A DNA stretch of 64,000 nucleotides. Source: UBA8904 sp035448625. GTDB taxonomy: Bacteria > Desulfobacterota > Syntrophia > Syntrophales > Smithellaceae. Both the position numbers and the translations under genes were made by a program. Within the stretch, counting starts at the first letter, position 1. Each line of letters opens with the position of its first letter. The stretch covers positions 21,044 through 85,043 of the forward strand of contig DAOTJI010000001.1 in the NCBI GenBank assembly GCA_035448625.1, given 5' to 3'. Below are positions 39,237-47,260 of the stretch, one piece after another. The notes under the pieces are model-generated. The model was not told the DNA's origin. It worked only from the letters and a program-made list of their open reading frames with translations, and searched no databases.

Positions 39237-40268
39237 GTGAAACTCTATGAGATCACCATTCGGCCCGTGTCCGGATTCGGCACACCGCTTAAAGGTGACA
39301 CGCTTTTTGGCCATTTTTGCTGGCAGGCTGCTTACGATGCAACACTCCTCAACGGGGGATTGGATAAATGGATCGCCTGTTACGGTGAGAAGCCCTTTGC
39401 AGTATTTTCAACCGCCTGGCCTAAATTCAGCGACGGCAAAAAGTCGTATTACACCGTAAAAAGACCGGATTTGCCGCTTTCTTACCTGTTTTCCGTAAAA
39501 GCCGACGATCGCAGAAAAACCATGACTCAAAGGAAGGAAAACGCCGCAAAAAAATGGATGCTGTTGCCGGAAAATTTGCGGATGCTCCGGTCTGCAGATC
39601 TATTCAAAAATGACAAAGAAATCATGGCGATGGCGTTTGCATCGGTTACGGAAGAGACCAAAAAGATAATGCGCGGAAAAGCAAAAAGGAAATTGAGTAG
39701 AGAGCATCTTCAGTCGCACAACACCATTAACCGTTTAACGGATACAACCGGAGGAGGCATGTTTGCCCCTTATGAGCAGAGAGCCGATTTTTATTATCCG
39801 GAAACCGAACTGGCGGTTTTTGTCCTGATTGATGAAGACGCCACCGATATTGACCGGGTTGCGATCGCCTTGGAACGGATCGGGCGGTTCGGATTCGGAA
39901 AGGATGCATCAACAGGCTGGGGGCGTTTCGATATGTGCAGCACAGAGGAAAAAGCCATGCCGGATGCGCGGGATGCCAACGCCTGTTATACACTGGCGCC
40001 ATCGCTTCCGGAAAAGGGGAAGTTCCGTGACTGGTCCTTTTCACCGTTTACAAGGTTCGGGCGACATGGCGACCTTCTGGCGCGCTCGGCAAACCCCTTT
40101 AAAAGCCCCGTCATCATGGTTGATGAAGGCGCTGTTTTGATACCCGAAGACATCCACGCTATGAACAAACCCTATCTTGGACGACCTGCTTTTTATGTGT
40201 CCAAAGCCATGCCTGAAACGGTTGTTCAGGGCTATACGCCTTGGCTGCCTTTTACATTGGAGGTATGA
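39237..40268 (+). CDS. csm4: Type III-A CRISPR RAMP protein Csm4
   Basis: A 343-residue RAMP that caps the complex and recognises the 5' tag of the crRNA. It starts with GTG at 39237 (KLYEITIRPVSGFGTPLKGDTLFGHFCW). A glycine-rich loop FGFGKDASTGWGRFDM appears near residue 220. Length and operon position fit Csm4. The next gene starts 1 nt after its stop. Confidence 0.9.
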   Translation: MKLYEITIRPVSGFGTPLKGDTLFGHFCWQAAYDATLLNGGLDKWIACYGEKPFAVFSTAWPKFSDGKKSYYTVKRPDLPLSYLFSVKADDRRKTMTQRKENAAKKWMLLPENLRMLRSADLFKNDKEIMAMAFASVTEETKKIMRGKAKRKLSREHLQSHNTINRLTDTTGGGMFAPYEQRADFYYPETELAVFVLIDEDATDIDRVAIALERIGRFGFGKDASTGWGRFDMCSTEEKAMPDARDANACYTLAPSLPEKGKFRDWSFSPFTRFGRHGDLLARSANPFKSPVIMVDEGAVLIPEDIHAMNKPYLGRPAFYVSKAMPETVVQGYTPWLPFTLEV

Positions 40269-40269
40269 C

Positions 40270-41712
40270 ATGGAAGAAAATAAATTTTACATCCGTATAG
40301 CATCGCCGGTTCATGTCGGTTGTGATGAAGTTTATGATCCGACAGGATTTGTTCTCCATGAAGAGTCGGGAACGCTGACAGCTTTTGAGCCGATGGATTT
40401 TTTCAGAAGCCTCCCGCCACAGGACAAAAGTCGCTATGCAGCAATTTGCAGCAAGGGAACCATTGAATCTATTCTTGAACTCTACAAATTCATGCGTGGC
40501 AAGCGCTTTGTCGGGCATGATGTCCGGATATGTAAAGGTTTAATTGCGCAATATCAGAAGACGCTGGGCATTCCTGTTGGCGATAGAAAAAAGATTCAAC
40601 AGGAACTGAATAATTTTTCCATCAGCCGGACGGCGTTCAATCCACTCACGCAAAAGCCCTATATTCCCGGCTCGGCCATCAAGGGCGCGTTTAGAACTGC
40701 ATACCTGAATTATTTAGCGAAGGAGAGAAATGTTCATTTGGATCGCCGGGACAGGAATTTTGCCAATGCATTGGAAAAGGAGCTTCTGCAGTATCAATCC
40801 CTGGAAAAAGACCCCTTCCGGTTACTGAAAGTGTCTGATTTTCATCCCGTCGGCCCTTGTGCGACAAAAATCGCGTATGCCGTCAATGCCAAGAAAACTC
40901 CTTCAAAATTCGAGGCCAGAGGCCCTTTCCAGATTTTGGAAATTATAGAACCGGGTGCTGTGTTTGCCGGAACCATTCAAACTCTCAATCCCCTCGCGCG
41001 CGATGTCATCAAAGCGCCTTTGTCTAAAGAAAAGGTGCTGCAAAGCGCAACAATTTTTTACGAAAGAGAGAAAAAGCGTGAAAACGAAGAACTTGAAATT
41101 GCAGGGTTACCGATTTTTAAACCTGCAGAAAATGGTGATCTTATACCGCTGCGACTTGGCCGCCATTCCGGCGCGGAATCGCTGACAGTTGAAGGCTACC
41201 GCCACATCAAAATCATGAAGAAAAGAGGCGAAAGGACTGATGATGCGGACAAAGCCACAACTTTCTGGCTTGCATCGGATGCTTCGGACAGAAAAACGGC
41301 CCAGATCCTTGAACCCTTTGGCTGGGCTGGTCTGGGACGAATGACCAATGCTCTGAATGACGAACTGACAGCCCTTGCGAAAATACAGGAAAAGGAAGGT
41401 GAGAAAACCGTATCGCTATCGCCCGCAGAACCGTCTATTCAATCAAAAAACGCCGTCCCGCCTCCGCACATAGAGGAAGTCTGGGAAAACGCCTTTGTCA
41501 GTTTTAACGCGGGAAGCGGCGGGGTTGTTACCGCGCAGGGGCCGGAAAAGAAAACGGCGGAAATCCGGGGGAAGGACAAAGCTATTTCTGCAACGGATGA
41601 AGGACTGCGCAAAAAACTTTTTGACGGAAAAAAGACGTTGCCCAAAGCCCGGGTTACCGTCCGCAAAGCCGGCAACGCGTGGGAAATTGTCAAAATTGAG
41701 CCGGCGGGGTGA
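40270..41712 (+). CDS. csm5: Type III-A CRISPR RAMP protein Csm5 with C-terminal extension
   Basis: The 480-residue RAMP at the crRNA 3' end; in known systems it helps trim the crRNA with host nucleases. Landmarks: YIRIASPVHVGCDEVYDP, PYIPGSAIKGAFRTAYLNYL, and GWAGLGRMTN. The last ~100 residues (after about 380) form an extra segment with a low-complexity linker and a small domain ending KARVTVRKAGNAWEIVKIEP, which makes it longer than many Csm5 proteins. A 52-bp AT-rich gap separates it from the first AbiE-like module. Confidence 0.88.
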   Translation: MEENKFYIRIASPVHVGCDEVYDPTGFVLHEESGTLTAFEPMDFFRSLPPQDKSRYAAICSKGTIESILELYKFMRGKRFVGHDVRICKGLIAQYQKTLGIPVGDRKKIQQELNNFSISRTAFNPLTQKPYIPGSAIKGAFRTAYLNYLAKERNVHLDRRDRNFANALEKELLQYQSLEKDPFRLLKVSDFHPVGPCATKIAYAVNAKKTPSKFEARGPFQILEIIEPGAVFAGTIQTLNPLARDVIKAPLSKEKVLQSATIFYEREKKRENEELEIAGLPIFKPAENGDLIPLRLGRHSGAESLTVEGYRHIKIMKKRGERTDDADKATTFWLASDASDRKTAQILEPFGWAGLGRMTNALNDELTALAKIQEKEGEKTVSLSPAEPSIQSKNAVPPPHIEEVWENAFVSFNAGSGGVVTAQGPEKKTAEIRGKDKAISATDEGLRKKLFDGKKTLPKARVTVRKAGNAWEIVKIEPAG

Positions 41713-41764
41713 GAGAATATTTGTTTACGAAACAATACAAATATGTATTATAACGTAATCAATT

Positions 41765-42622
41765 ATGAAGACTTATCGTGAAACCCATATCCGCCAGGCT
41801 GAAATTGCCCAGCTCATCCTGCTGCATCAGCTCTATGCGCAAAAAGAAAGCCGCCATCTGATTTTTCAGGGCGGCACGGCGATTCGCTGGTGCTACGGGG
41901 GAAGCCGGTTTTCCGAGGATCTCGATTTCGTGACCGCGCTTACGCCAGCGGCGATTGAACCCCTCGTTTCGACGGCCGTGCGCGGTGCGGAAAAACTCAT
42001 GGTTCCCCACTTCGGTCAGGGCATTGTCACGCTCGTCCCCAAAAAGTCGCGCGACGGCGCCTTTAAATGCTTTGTCGATTTTCAGCCTCAATCCCTTCGG
42101 GGAAAAATCTCTGTCAAGCTGGAATTCGAGGCGCTCAACTCCGGAAACCTGCCGGACAGGCAAAACCATGTGATGGCATCACTCAGCCCCGTCGCCTATC
42201 TGATTGCCGCAGGCGAATTCCGCGTGCCCAGGCCCAACACGGTGCTGGTTGCACAGACGCCGCAGGAAATTCTTTCCGACAAAATCCGCGCGCTTCTGGA
42301 GCGGCGCTATCTCAAGGGCCGCGACTTTTTCGATCTCTGGCATCTTCGGGACATCTTGAAAACACCCCTTGATGTCACCATTGTGGAGCGGAAGTTTACC
42401 CTTTACAAAGCGGTCTTTACCGCGACTCGTTCCGCCACGTTTTTCACGAAGCCGACAAAGCAAAACGAAAAACAGATGCGCGAAGCCATCGAACAGGATC
42501 TTTCGCGGTTTTTGCCGTCCGAAGTTCTGGAAATTCACCGCGCGGAAAAATTCGCGCGCTTTTTAGATACGACCCGTTCGGTTTTTGCCGAACTTGAATC
42601 CAAAGGAGTGCGCCTGCCATGA
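41765..42622 (+). CDS. abiEii: AbiEii/AbiGii-like nucleotidyltransferase toxin (module 1)
   Basis: A 285-residue nucleotidyltransferase of the AbiEii toxin family. The active-site motif is visible: IFQGGTAIRWCYGGSRFSED followed by LDFV, the G-S/DxD pattern, and a downstream KGRDFFDLWHL helix. In AbiE (type IV) systems this enzyme stops growth, and the AbiEi partner counteracts it. It overlaps the antitoxin-like gene by 4 nt (ATGA), with the toxin first, the reverse of classical abiEi-abiEii. It lies inside the csm operon between csm5 and the CARF-HEPN effector, which is unusual. Confidence 0.82.
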   Translation: MKTYRETHIRQAEIAQLILLHQLYAQKESRHLIFQGGTAIRWCYGGSRFSEDLDFVTALTPAAIEPLVSTAVRGAEKLMVPHFGQGIVTLVPKKSRDGAFKCFVDFQPQSLRGKISVKLEFEALNSGNLPDRQNHVMASLSPVAYLIAAGEFRVPRPNTVLVAQTPQEILSDKIRALLERRYLKGRDFFDLWHLRDILKTPLDVTIVERKFTLYKAVFTATRSATFFTKPTKQNEKQMREAIEQDLSRFLPSEVLEIHRAEKFARFLDTTRSVFAELESKGVRLP

Positions 42623-43188
42623 ACGCCATTGAGGTGTTAATGCAACTGCCACACTTGTTTCGCCACGCCGACGCGGCGAAATACACAGGCAACGCCAATG
42701 TCTTTCTGACGCGGGTGCAGGCGCGGGGATTGGTCGAACAGGTCATGCGCGGCGTCTATCTCAACCGCTTGCGGGAGCCCGCCCCCGCTATTGAGGAAGT
42801 CGCCTGCTTTTTGCGCACGCCTTCCTACATCTCCTGCGAATGGGCGCTCAACCGCCACGGCGTGTTGCTTCAGTTACCCACCGTCTGCACCGTGTTGACG
42901 CTCACGCCCTCCGTCGGCAAGTCGCGCAATGTACGCTTTGGCGGCGTGACGATTGAATTTTCGAAGATCGCGCCCCGGCTTTTTAGAGGTTTTGAAACAA
43001 AAGACGGCTTCAACCTTGCGGGTCCCGAAAAGGCTCTTCTCGACACGATTCACCTTCGAAGGCGCGTCCCGTTTGCCGACGAGCTGGAACTGGACCGGCT
43101 GAATCGGGAGAAACTGCAAACGCTGGCCGGAGAATTTCCAAAGGTCGTGCAAAAGCGTTTAAAAGTTCTAAAGGAGGCGAATGGCTAA
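42619..43188 (+). CDS. abiEi: AbiEi-like antitoxin / transcriptional regulator (module 1)
   Basis: A 189-residue protein with an N-terminal winged HTH (LFRHADAAKYTGNANVFLTRVQARGLVEQVMRG, given by outline) and a C-terminal AbiEi domain: PSYISCEWALNRHG, then GPEKALLDTIHLRRR. Such proteins repress their own operon and neutralise the AbiEii enzyme. It overlaps the toxin gene by 4 nt and its last codons overlap the small ORF at 43181 (ATGGCTAA). Confidence 0.8.
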   Translation: MNAIEVLMQLPHLFRHADAAKYTGNANVFLTRVQARGLVEQVMRGVYLNRLREPAPAIEEVACFLRTPSYISCEWALNRHGVLLQLPTVCTVLTLTPSVGKSRNVRFGGVTIEFSKIAPRLFRGFETKDGFNLAGPEKALLDTIHLRRRVPFADELELDRLNREKLQTLAGEFPKVVQKRLKVLKEANG

Positions 43189-43348
43189 ATATATTCTGAA
43201 CACTCCGGTGTTGACCGATTACGGCACGCACCGGTTTGACAAAACATCGCCGGAGGATGCCCGAAAGATGGCAAAAAACGCGATGCGTCCGTCGGACATA
43301 AAGAGACGGGAAGAGGCTTGCAAAATATTGCTAAGTATATATAATTAA
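43181..43348 (+). CDS. Small ORF resembling N-terminus of DUF1874 (Crn2/AcrIII-1) ring nucleases
   Basis: A 55-residue ORF too short for usual gene calling. AAGGAGGCGA stands directly before its ATG, which overlaps the stop of abiEi, so it should be translated. The start, MAKYILNTPVLTDYGTHRF, looks like bacterial DUF1874 proteins (the family of the viral anti-CRISPR AcrIII-1 and Crn2, which degrade cA4). In frame 0 the conserved GH motif is missing. The -1 frame, entered at an in-phase A AAA AAC heptamer (43273-43279), reads DASVGHKETGRGL, close to the family's IGHxxT site, and stops at 43344. Even so the C-terminal half is absent. It may be a decayed, frameshifted or minimal ring nuclease. 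Family assignment is by eye. Confidence 0.5.
   Translation: MAKYILNTPVLTDYGTHRFDKTSPEDARKMAKNAMRPSDIKRREEACKILLSIYN
43273..43279 (+). other. In-phase slippery heptamer A AAA AAC
   Basis: The bases are split by the reading frame exactly as X XXY YYZ (gcA AAA AAC), the canonical -1 frameshift site. It lies where the two frames of the DUF1874-like ORF would need to join. A single-base indel in the hexa-A run would look the same. Confidence 0.45.
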
Positions 43349-43361
43349 CAATAATGATAAT

Positions 43362-43380
43362 TATCTATATCTGGTAGATA
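43362..43380. promoter_or_regulatory. Inverted repeat before the second AbiEi gene
   Basis: TATCTA-(7)-TAGATA, a 6-7-6 inverted repeat that ends one base before the ATG at 43382 and covers the place of a ribosome site. AbiEi proteins are known to bind inverted repeats in their own promoters, so this is a candidate operator. A second palindrome, ATAAT-GATA-ATTAT, lies at 43351-43364. Confidence 0.45.
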
Positions 43381-43381
43381 A

Positions 43382-43963
43382 ATGGATCGGTTGCAGATAC
43401 TCGGCAGAAAAGATTATTTTACACTCCGCGATGCGGCGCAGGCATTTGGTCTTGCGCCCGCGTCCGCCCGTGTGCTTTGCAGCCGTTACGTCCGAAAGGG
43501 GCAGATAATCCGTTTGAAGAATAATTTCTACATCACCGCCTGGCACTGGGAAAATCTGAAGCGCCTTGATTTGTTCAGAATAGCCAATGTTTTGCAGGTT
43601 CCTTCCTATCTTTCGCTGATGACGGCGCTCGCGTATCACGACGTCACTACGCAGGCACAGCAGGACTACGTTGAGAGCGTTTGCCTGAAACGGACAGTGA
43701 CCTACACCGTCCGTGGAATCGTTTTTCAGTATACAAAAATCGCAGAACGTTCTTACGGCGGGTTTGTCCGAAAGGATGGACTGTTTATCGCGACGGCGGA
43801 AAAGGCGCTCCTGGATGCGGCCTATCTGTATTCCTTCGGAAAATATAAATTCGACCGGGATTCGCTGGATTTTAGTAAATTGGATATGAAAACATTGAAA
43901 AGCCTGATGAAGCATTATCCGCAAAAAACAAAAGATACGGTGAATCGTATATGCGGGACTTGA
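43382..43963 (+). CDS. abiEi: AbiEi-like antitoxin / transcriptional regulator (module 2)
   Basis: A 193-residue winged-HTH protein. The HTH reads YFTLRDAAQAFGLAPASARV, then a basic wing; the C-terminal domain has PSYLSLMTALAYHD and TAEKALLDAAYLYS, the same landmarks as the first module. The two AbiEi-like proteins are clearly diverged, so this is not a recent tandem duplication. It precedes its toxin (classical order) and overlaps it by 13 nt. Confidence 0.8.
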   Translation: MDRLQILGRKDYFTLRDAAQAFGLAPASARVLCSRYVRKGQIIRLKNNFYITAWHWENLKRLDLFRIANVLQVPSYLSLMTALAYHDVTTQAQQDYVESVCLKRTVTYTVRGIVFQYTKIAERSYGGFVRKDGLFIATAEKALLDAAYLYSFGKYKFDRDSLDFSKLDMKTLKSLMKHYPQKTKDTVNRICGT

Positions 43964-44640
43964 TATTGCACGAACAATTCGAGCTGGACGTGTTAACGCG
44001 ACTGCAAAGCGGCCGGCTTCTCGACGCGCTGGTCTTCACCGGGGGAACCATGCTGCGCCTTTGCCACGGTCTGGATCGCTATTCTGTCGATCTGGATTTC
44101 TGGGCGGCCAAATCCGGCATGGACTGGACAACGTATGCCCGAAAACTGAAATCGCATTTATCACCGCATTATCAAATTATGGATGCGGCAAATAAACGTT
44201 TCAGCCTTGTGGTTGAATTGAAATCCGCAGCGTATCCGAGATCCCTCAAAATTGAAATCCGCAAAGAAGTCAAGGAGGTGTCAACGGAAACCAGCATCGT
44301 TTACAGTCCGCATGCCAAGGCGCAGGTGCTTATGAAGACCGCGACGCCGGGTGCCATGATGCAAGCCAAGATTGCTGCTTTTCTCGATCGGGGAGAAATC
44401 CGCGACGCCTACGACATGGAGTTCCTTCTAAAACGAGGTGTTCCCCTGGCAGCGGATAGCAAGACCATTGCGCGGCTGCTTTCAGGCTTGGAAAAGCTCG
44501 GCAAAAAAGACTATTCTGTCAAGCTCGGATCGCTCCTACCCGCCGGGCTGCGGGCATATTACCGGGAAAACGGATTTCGGATTCTGAAAGAGCATTTAAA
44601 CAATGAACTCTCAAATTTGGAAAAAGGGAGGAATGCGTGA
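43951..44640 (+). CDS. abiEii: AbiEii-like nucleotidyltransferase toxin (module 2)
   Basis: A 229-residue nucleotidyltransferase: LVFTGGTMLRLCHGLDRYSV followed by DLDFW gives the active-site DxD, and a later AKIAAFLDRGEIRDAYDMEFL gives the C-terminal helix of the AbiEii family. It is shorter than the module 1 enzyme. Its stop overlaps the GTG start of the CARF-HEPN gene (GTGA), so translation of the toxin and the CRISPR effector is coupled. Confidence 0.8.
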   Translation: MRDLILHEQFELDVLTRLQSGRLLDALVFTGGTMLRLCHGLDRYSVDLDFWAAKSGMDWTTYARKLKSHLSPHYQIMDAANKRFSLVVELKSAAYPRSLKIEIRKEVKEVSTETSIVYSPHAKAQVLMKTATPGAMMQAKIAAFLDRGEIRDAYDMEFLLKRGVPLAADSKTIARLLSGLEKLGKKDYSVKLGSLLPAGLRAYYRENGFRILKEHLNNELSNLEKGRNA

Positions 44641-45917
44641 AAAAAGTAATGATTTTGTCCGTTGGCGGATCTGCTGAACCCGTGGTTAATGCCATAAAAA
44701 AAGGAAAAGCGGACTACTGCTACTTTTTCTGCTCCTCCGGGCCCAAGGGAAGCGAACACTTGATCGATGACACCGGTGACCCTTGCGGGGATACGCGCAA
44801 GGTGAAATATCCAGAATGTGCTTGGGAGTTTTTCACCGGCAATCCCAAAGGGCCTTCCATCGTTTCTCAAACAGGACTGTCCCGCCAGCAATGGGAAATA
44901 ATCAAAATTGCAGATCCAGACGATTTGGATGAATGTTACCAAGCGTTGATGACTGTGAAGTCTAAAATCCACGAAACCTACGGTGATGCGTGCACGGTGA
45001 TTGCGAATTACACCGGCGGCACCAAAACCATGTCCGTTGCGCTGGCGTTGATGGGCATCTTCAACGAATCCTGGCAACTCAACATCAACAAAGGGCCGCG
45101 CCATGATTTAATCAAAGTTCGCATCGGCGACACTCCGGTGGTTGTTGACAAATGGCGGCTGTATGGCGAGCATCAGTTGATGATCGCCAGAAAAGCGATT
45201 CAGCAATATGATTATGCTCATGCCGAAAACGTTTTATCGGATGTTCTTTTGCATCCGTTGGATAAGGCGACCAGCGGACAAGTCCATGACGCCATCAATG
45301 CATGTCGCGCTTTCGATCAATGGGACAAATTCAATCATGAAAGCGCACTGGATTTGCTGGCCGGATGCAAAGCAAAATACCCGGATCTGATTATAGCCCT
45401 CAAGAAGATCCTGGGACGTCAACGCGTTGTTTCCGGCTACGAACTGGTAGGTGACCTTATCAACAATGCGGAAAGGCACGCCCATCGAGGTTATTTCGAC
45501 GACGCAGTGGGCAGGCTTTACCGTGCCACGGAAATGTTTGCCCAGATACGCCTGAAAATCACCCACCATCTTGATTCCGGTGAAATGAAACTGGGCAATC
45601 TTCCGGCTGAAATACGACCTAAATATCAAACCCGTGTTCGCGAGAATAACCGCCTTCTTCTGGGTTTGCGTGACGATTATGCGCTTCTGGCCGATCTGAA
45701 TGATCCAATAGGCACCCTGTTTGAAAGCCGGAGCCGGAAAATCACGGATATTCTAAAAAAAAGAAACGACAGCATATTTGCGCATGGCGTGCGTCCACTG
45801 TCTGACAGTGATTACCGGAAAGTCAAAGAAACGCTTGCCGGTTTTATCGAGGAGAGCGCGGCGGCAAATGGGATAGAATATTGTGTTCCGCAGATGCCGC
45901 AGGAAGGAATTGTGTAA
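44637..45917 (+). CDS. CARF-HEPN ribonuclease effector (Csm6-like, TIGR02710 family)
   Basis: A 426-residue ancillary effector of type III systems. The CARF domain is marked by ILSVGGSAEPVVNAIKKGK at the start and NYTGGTKTMSVALALMG (about 123-139). The C-terminal HEPN domain carries RNDSIFAHG (about 377), an R-x6-H RNase motif. Cyclic oligoadenylate from Cas10 should switch on unspecific RNA cleavage. The family resemblance to TIGR02710 is from memory. It starts with GTG, coupled to abiEii module 2, and is followed by a hairpin at 45921-45935. Confidence 0.8.
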   Translation: MKKVMILSVGGSAEPVVNAIKKGKADYCYFFCSSGPKGSEHLIDDTGDPCGDTRKVKYPECAWEFFTGNPKGPSIVSQTGLSRQQWEIIKIADPDDLDECYQALMTVKSKIHETYGDACTVIANYTGGTKTMSVALALMGIFNESWQLNINKGPRHDLIKVRIGDTPVVVDKWRLYGEHQLMIARKAIQQYDYAHAENVLSDVLLHPLDKATSGQVHDAINACRAFDQWDKFNHESALDLLAGCKAKYPDLIIALKKILGRQRVVSGYELVGDLINNAERHAHRGYFDDAVGRLYRATEMFAQIRLKITHHLDSGEMKLGNLPAEIRPKYQTRVRENNRLLLGLRDDYALLADLNDPIGTLFESRSRKITDILKKRNDSIFAHGVRPLSDSDYRKVKETLAGFIEESAAANGIEYCVPQMPQEGIV

Positions 45918-45952
45918 TTATCCCGCATTGCGGGAATGAAAAAAATCGTTCT

Positions 45953-46089
45953 TTGACAACCGAATATCGTAAAAATTAAACGAAACCTTAATCCGGACAG
46001 AGGCGGCAACGTTGCCGCCGTTGAACCGGGCGGCGGTGCTTTTCTATAATCCTTTCCACGGGGCGCGACAAGCCGTCCCGTGGAAAGGA
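45953..46089 (+). promoter_or_regulatory. Structured leader of cas1 with ribosome-site hairpin
   Basis: A TTGACA box (45953-45958) within TTCTTTGACAA, with a weak -10 near 45975, would start a leader of about 110 nt. The leader holds an 18-bp palindrome, GGCGGCAAC-GTTGCCGCC (46002-46019). It overlaps a second stem, CCGCCG (46015-46020) with CGGCGG (46031-46036), which is followed by TGCTTTT. A perfect 13-bp stem then pairs 46050-46062 with 46077-46089 around a 14-nt loop. Its right arm contains AAAGGA, part of the cas1 Shine-Dalgarno, so folding would hide the start. The first two stems are mutually exclusive, as in attenuators. Confidence 0.55.
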
Positions 46090-46099
46090 GGATTCCATT

Positions 46100-47260
46100 A
46101 TGGTCGTTTACATCAACACACAGGGGGCGAGGCTCGTCAAGGAAGGCAGGCATCTTCTGGTGAAAAAGGGCGAGGACACCTATCACACGCTTTTTACCTA
46201 CAAGCTCCGTCAGATCGTTATTTTCGGCAACGTGGAAATCACACACCGGGCGTTGGCTCAGATTATGCGATACGAAATTGATACCGTTTTTCTTACACAA
46301 AACGGCCGTTACCTGGGAAGGATTGCTTCGCCTGAATCGAGAAACGTGCTTTTGCACAAACGGCAATACGCACTTCTTGACGACAACGTCTTTACTGCAA
46401 AGATGGCGCGTTCCATTGTGGCAGGGAAAATGGCCAATATGGCAACACTCTTGATGCGGATGCGCCGTAGCCGTAATGCCGACATTGCCGGAAGAAAGGC
46501 TCGCGAGATCCAGGATCTGATGCCGCTTTTGGACAAGGCGGGCAATGTGGACAGCATTCGTGGTTACGAAGGCCGGGCAAGCGCTTTGTATTTTGAGGCG
46601 TTTCCGGCCGGCTTTGTGGAAAAACAGGATTTTACGCGACGTGTCCGAAGGCCGCCGACCGATCCGGTCAACTCCATCCTGTCGCTTACTTACACGTTTT
46701 TGATGAATCGTGTTTATGCGGCGGTGCGCTTAGCGGGGCTTGACCCCTATCCCGGTTTTCTTCACGCCATAGACTATGGCCGCTACTCCCTTGTTCTCGA
46801 TTTGATGGAAGAGTTCCGCACCATTATTGCCGATACGCTCACCCTTTCTCTGTTCAACTTAAAGATTTTGCAGAAAGACGACTTTTACGAGGAGAAGCCG
46901 GAAGAGAGGGATCGAGTGCCTGAGGAAGCGATCAACAATCCGGTAATGGACGTGAGCCGCGATCCGATTGGCTGGATTTCCGGCAACGAGACGGATTCCG
47001 AAGCGTTCGACATACCCGAGCAGAGAATGGAAGATTCTAATGCCGCGTCGCGACCGACAGGCAAGTATCCCGTTAAACTTCTGCCGGACGCTTTCACTCG
47101 GGTGATTGAAGCATTCGAAAAGAAGCTGACAACGGAATTTTACTATCCGCCCGCCGAGCGGACACTGACCTATGCCGACGCCTTGATTTATCAGGCCGGG
47201 CACTACCGCAAGGTTATAGAAGGCGAGGCGCAGGTTTATCAGCCTGTGTTGTTGAAATGA
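46100..47260 (+). CDS. cas1: CRISPR integrase Cas1
   Basis: The metal-dependent integrase that inserts new spacers, 386 residues. The active-site set is present: E in RGYEGRASALYF (about 155), H in GFLHAIDYGRYSLVLDL (about 219), and E in DLMEEFR (about 234). An acidic, polar insertion of roughly 50 residues (about 285-330) separates KDDFYEE from the C-terminal helix, which is longer than in most Cas1. There is no reverse transcriptase fusion. It overlaps cas2 by 4 nt (ATGA). Confidence 0.93.
   Translation: MVVYINTQGARLVKEGRHLLVKKGEDTYHTLFTYKLRQIVIFGNVEITHRALAQIMRYEIDTVFLTQNGRYLGRIASPESRNVLLHKRQYALLDDNVFTAKMARSIVAGKMANMATLLMRMRRSRNADIAGRKAREIQDLMPLLDKAGNVDSIRGYEGRASALYFEAFPAGFVEKQDFTRRVRRPPTDPVNSILSLTYTFLMNRVYAAVRLAGLDPYPGFLHAIDYGRYSLVLDLMEEFRTIIADTLTLSLFNLKILQKDDFYEEKPEERDRVPEEAINNPVMDVSRDPIGWISGNETDSEAFDIPEQRMEDSNAASRPTGKYPVKLLPDAFTRVIEAFEKKLTTEFYYPPAERTLTYADALIYQAGHYRKVIEGEAQVYQPVLLK

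Noticed and set aside
45921..45935. Hairpin TCCCGC-ATT-GCGGGA as terminator of the CARF-HEPN gene
   Set aside because: The stem is followed by A-rich rather than T-rich sequence on the + strand, so it lacks the U-run of an intrinsic terminator.
46100..47260. Reverse transcriptase-Cas1 fusion to explain RNA-antisense spacers
   Set aside because: Cas1 has normal length and no RT domain, and no RT gene is nearby; the bias is better explained by selection until tested.
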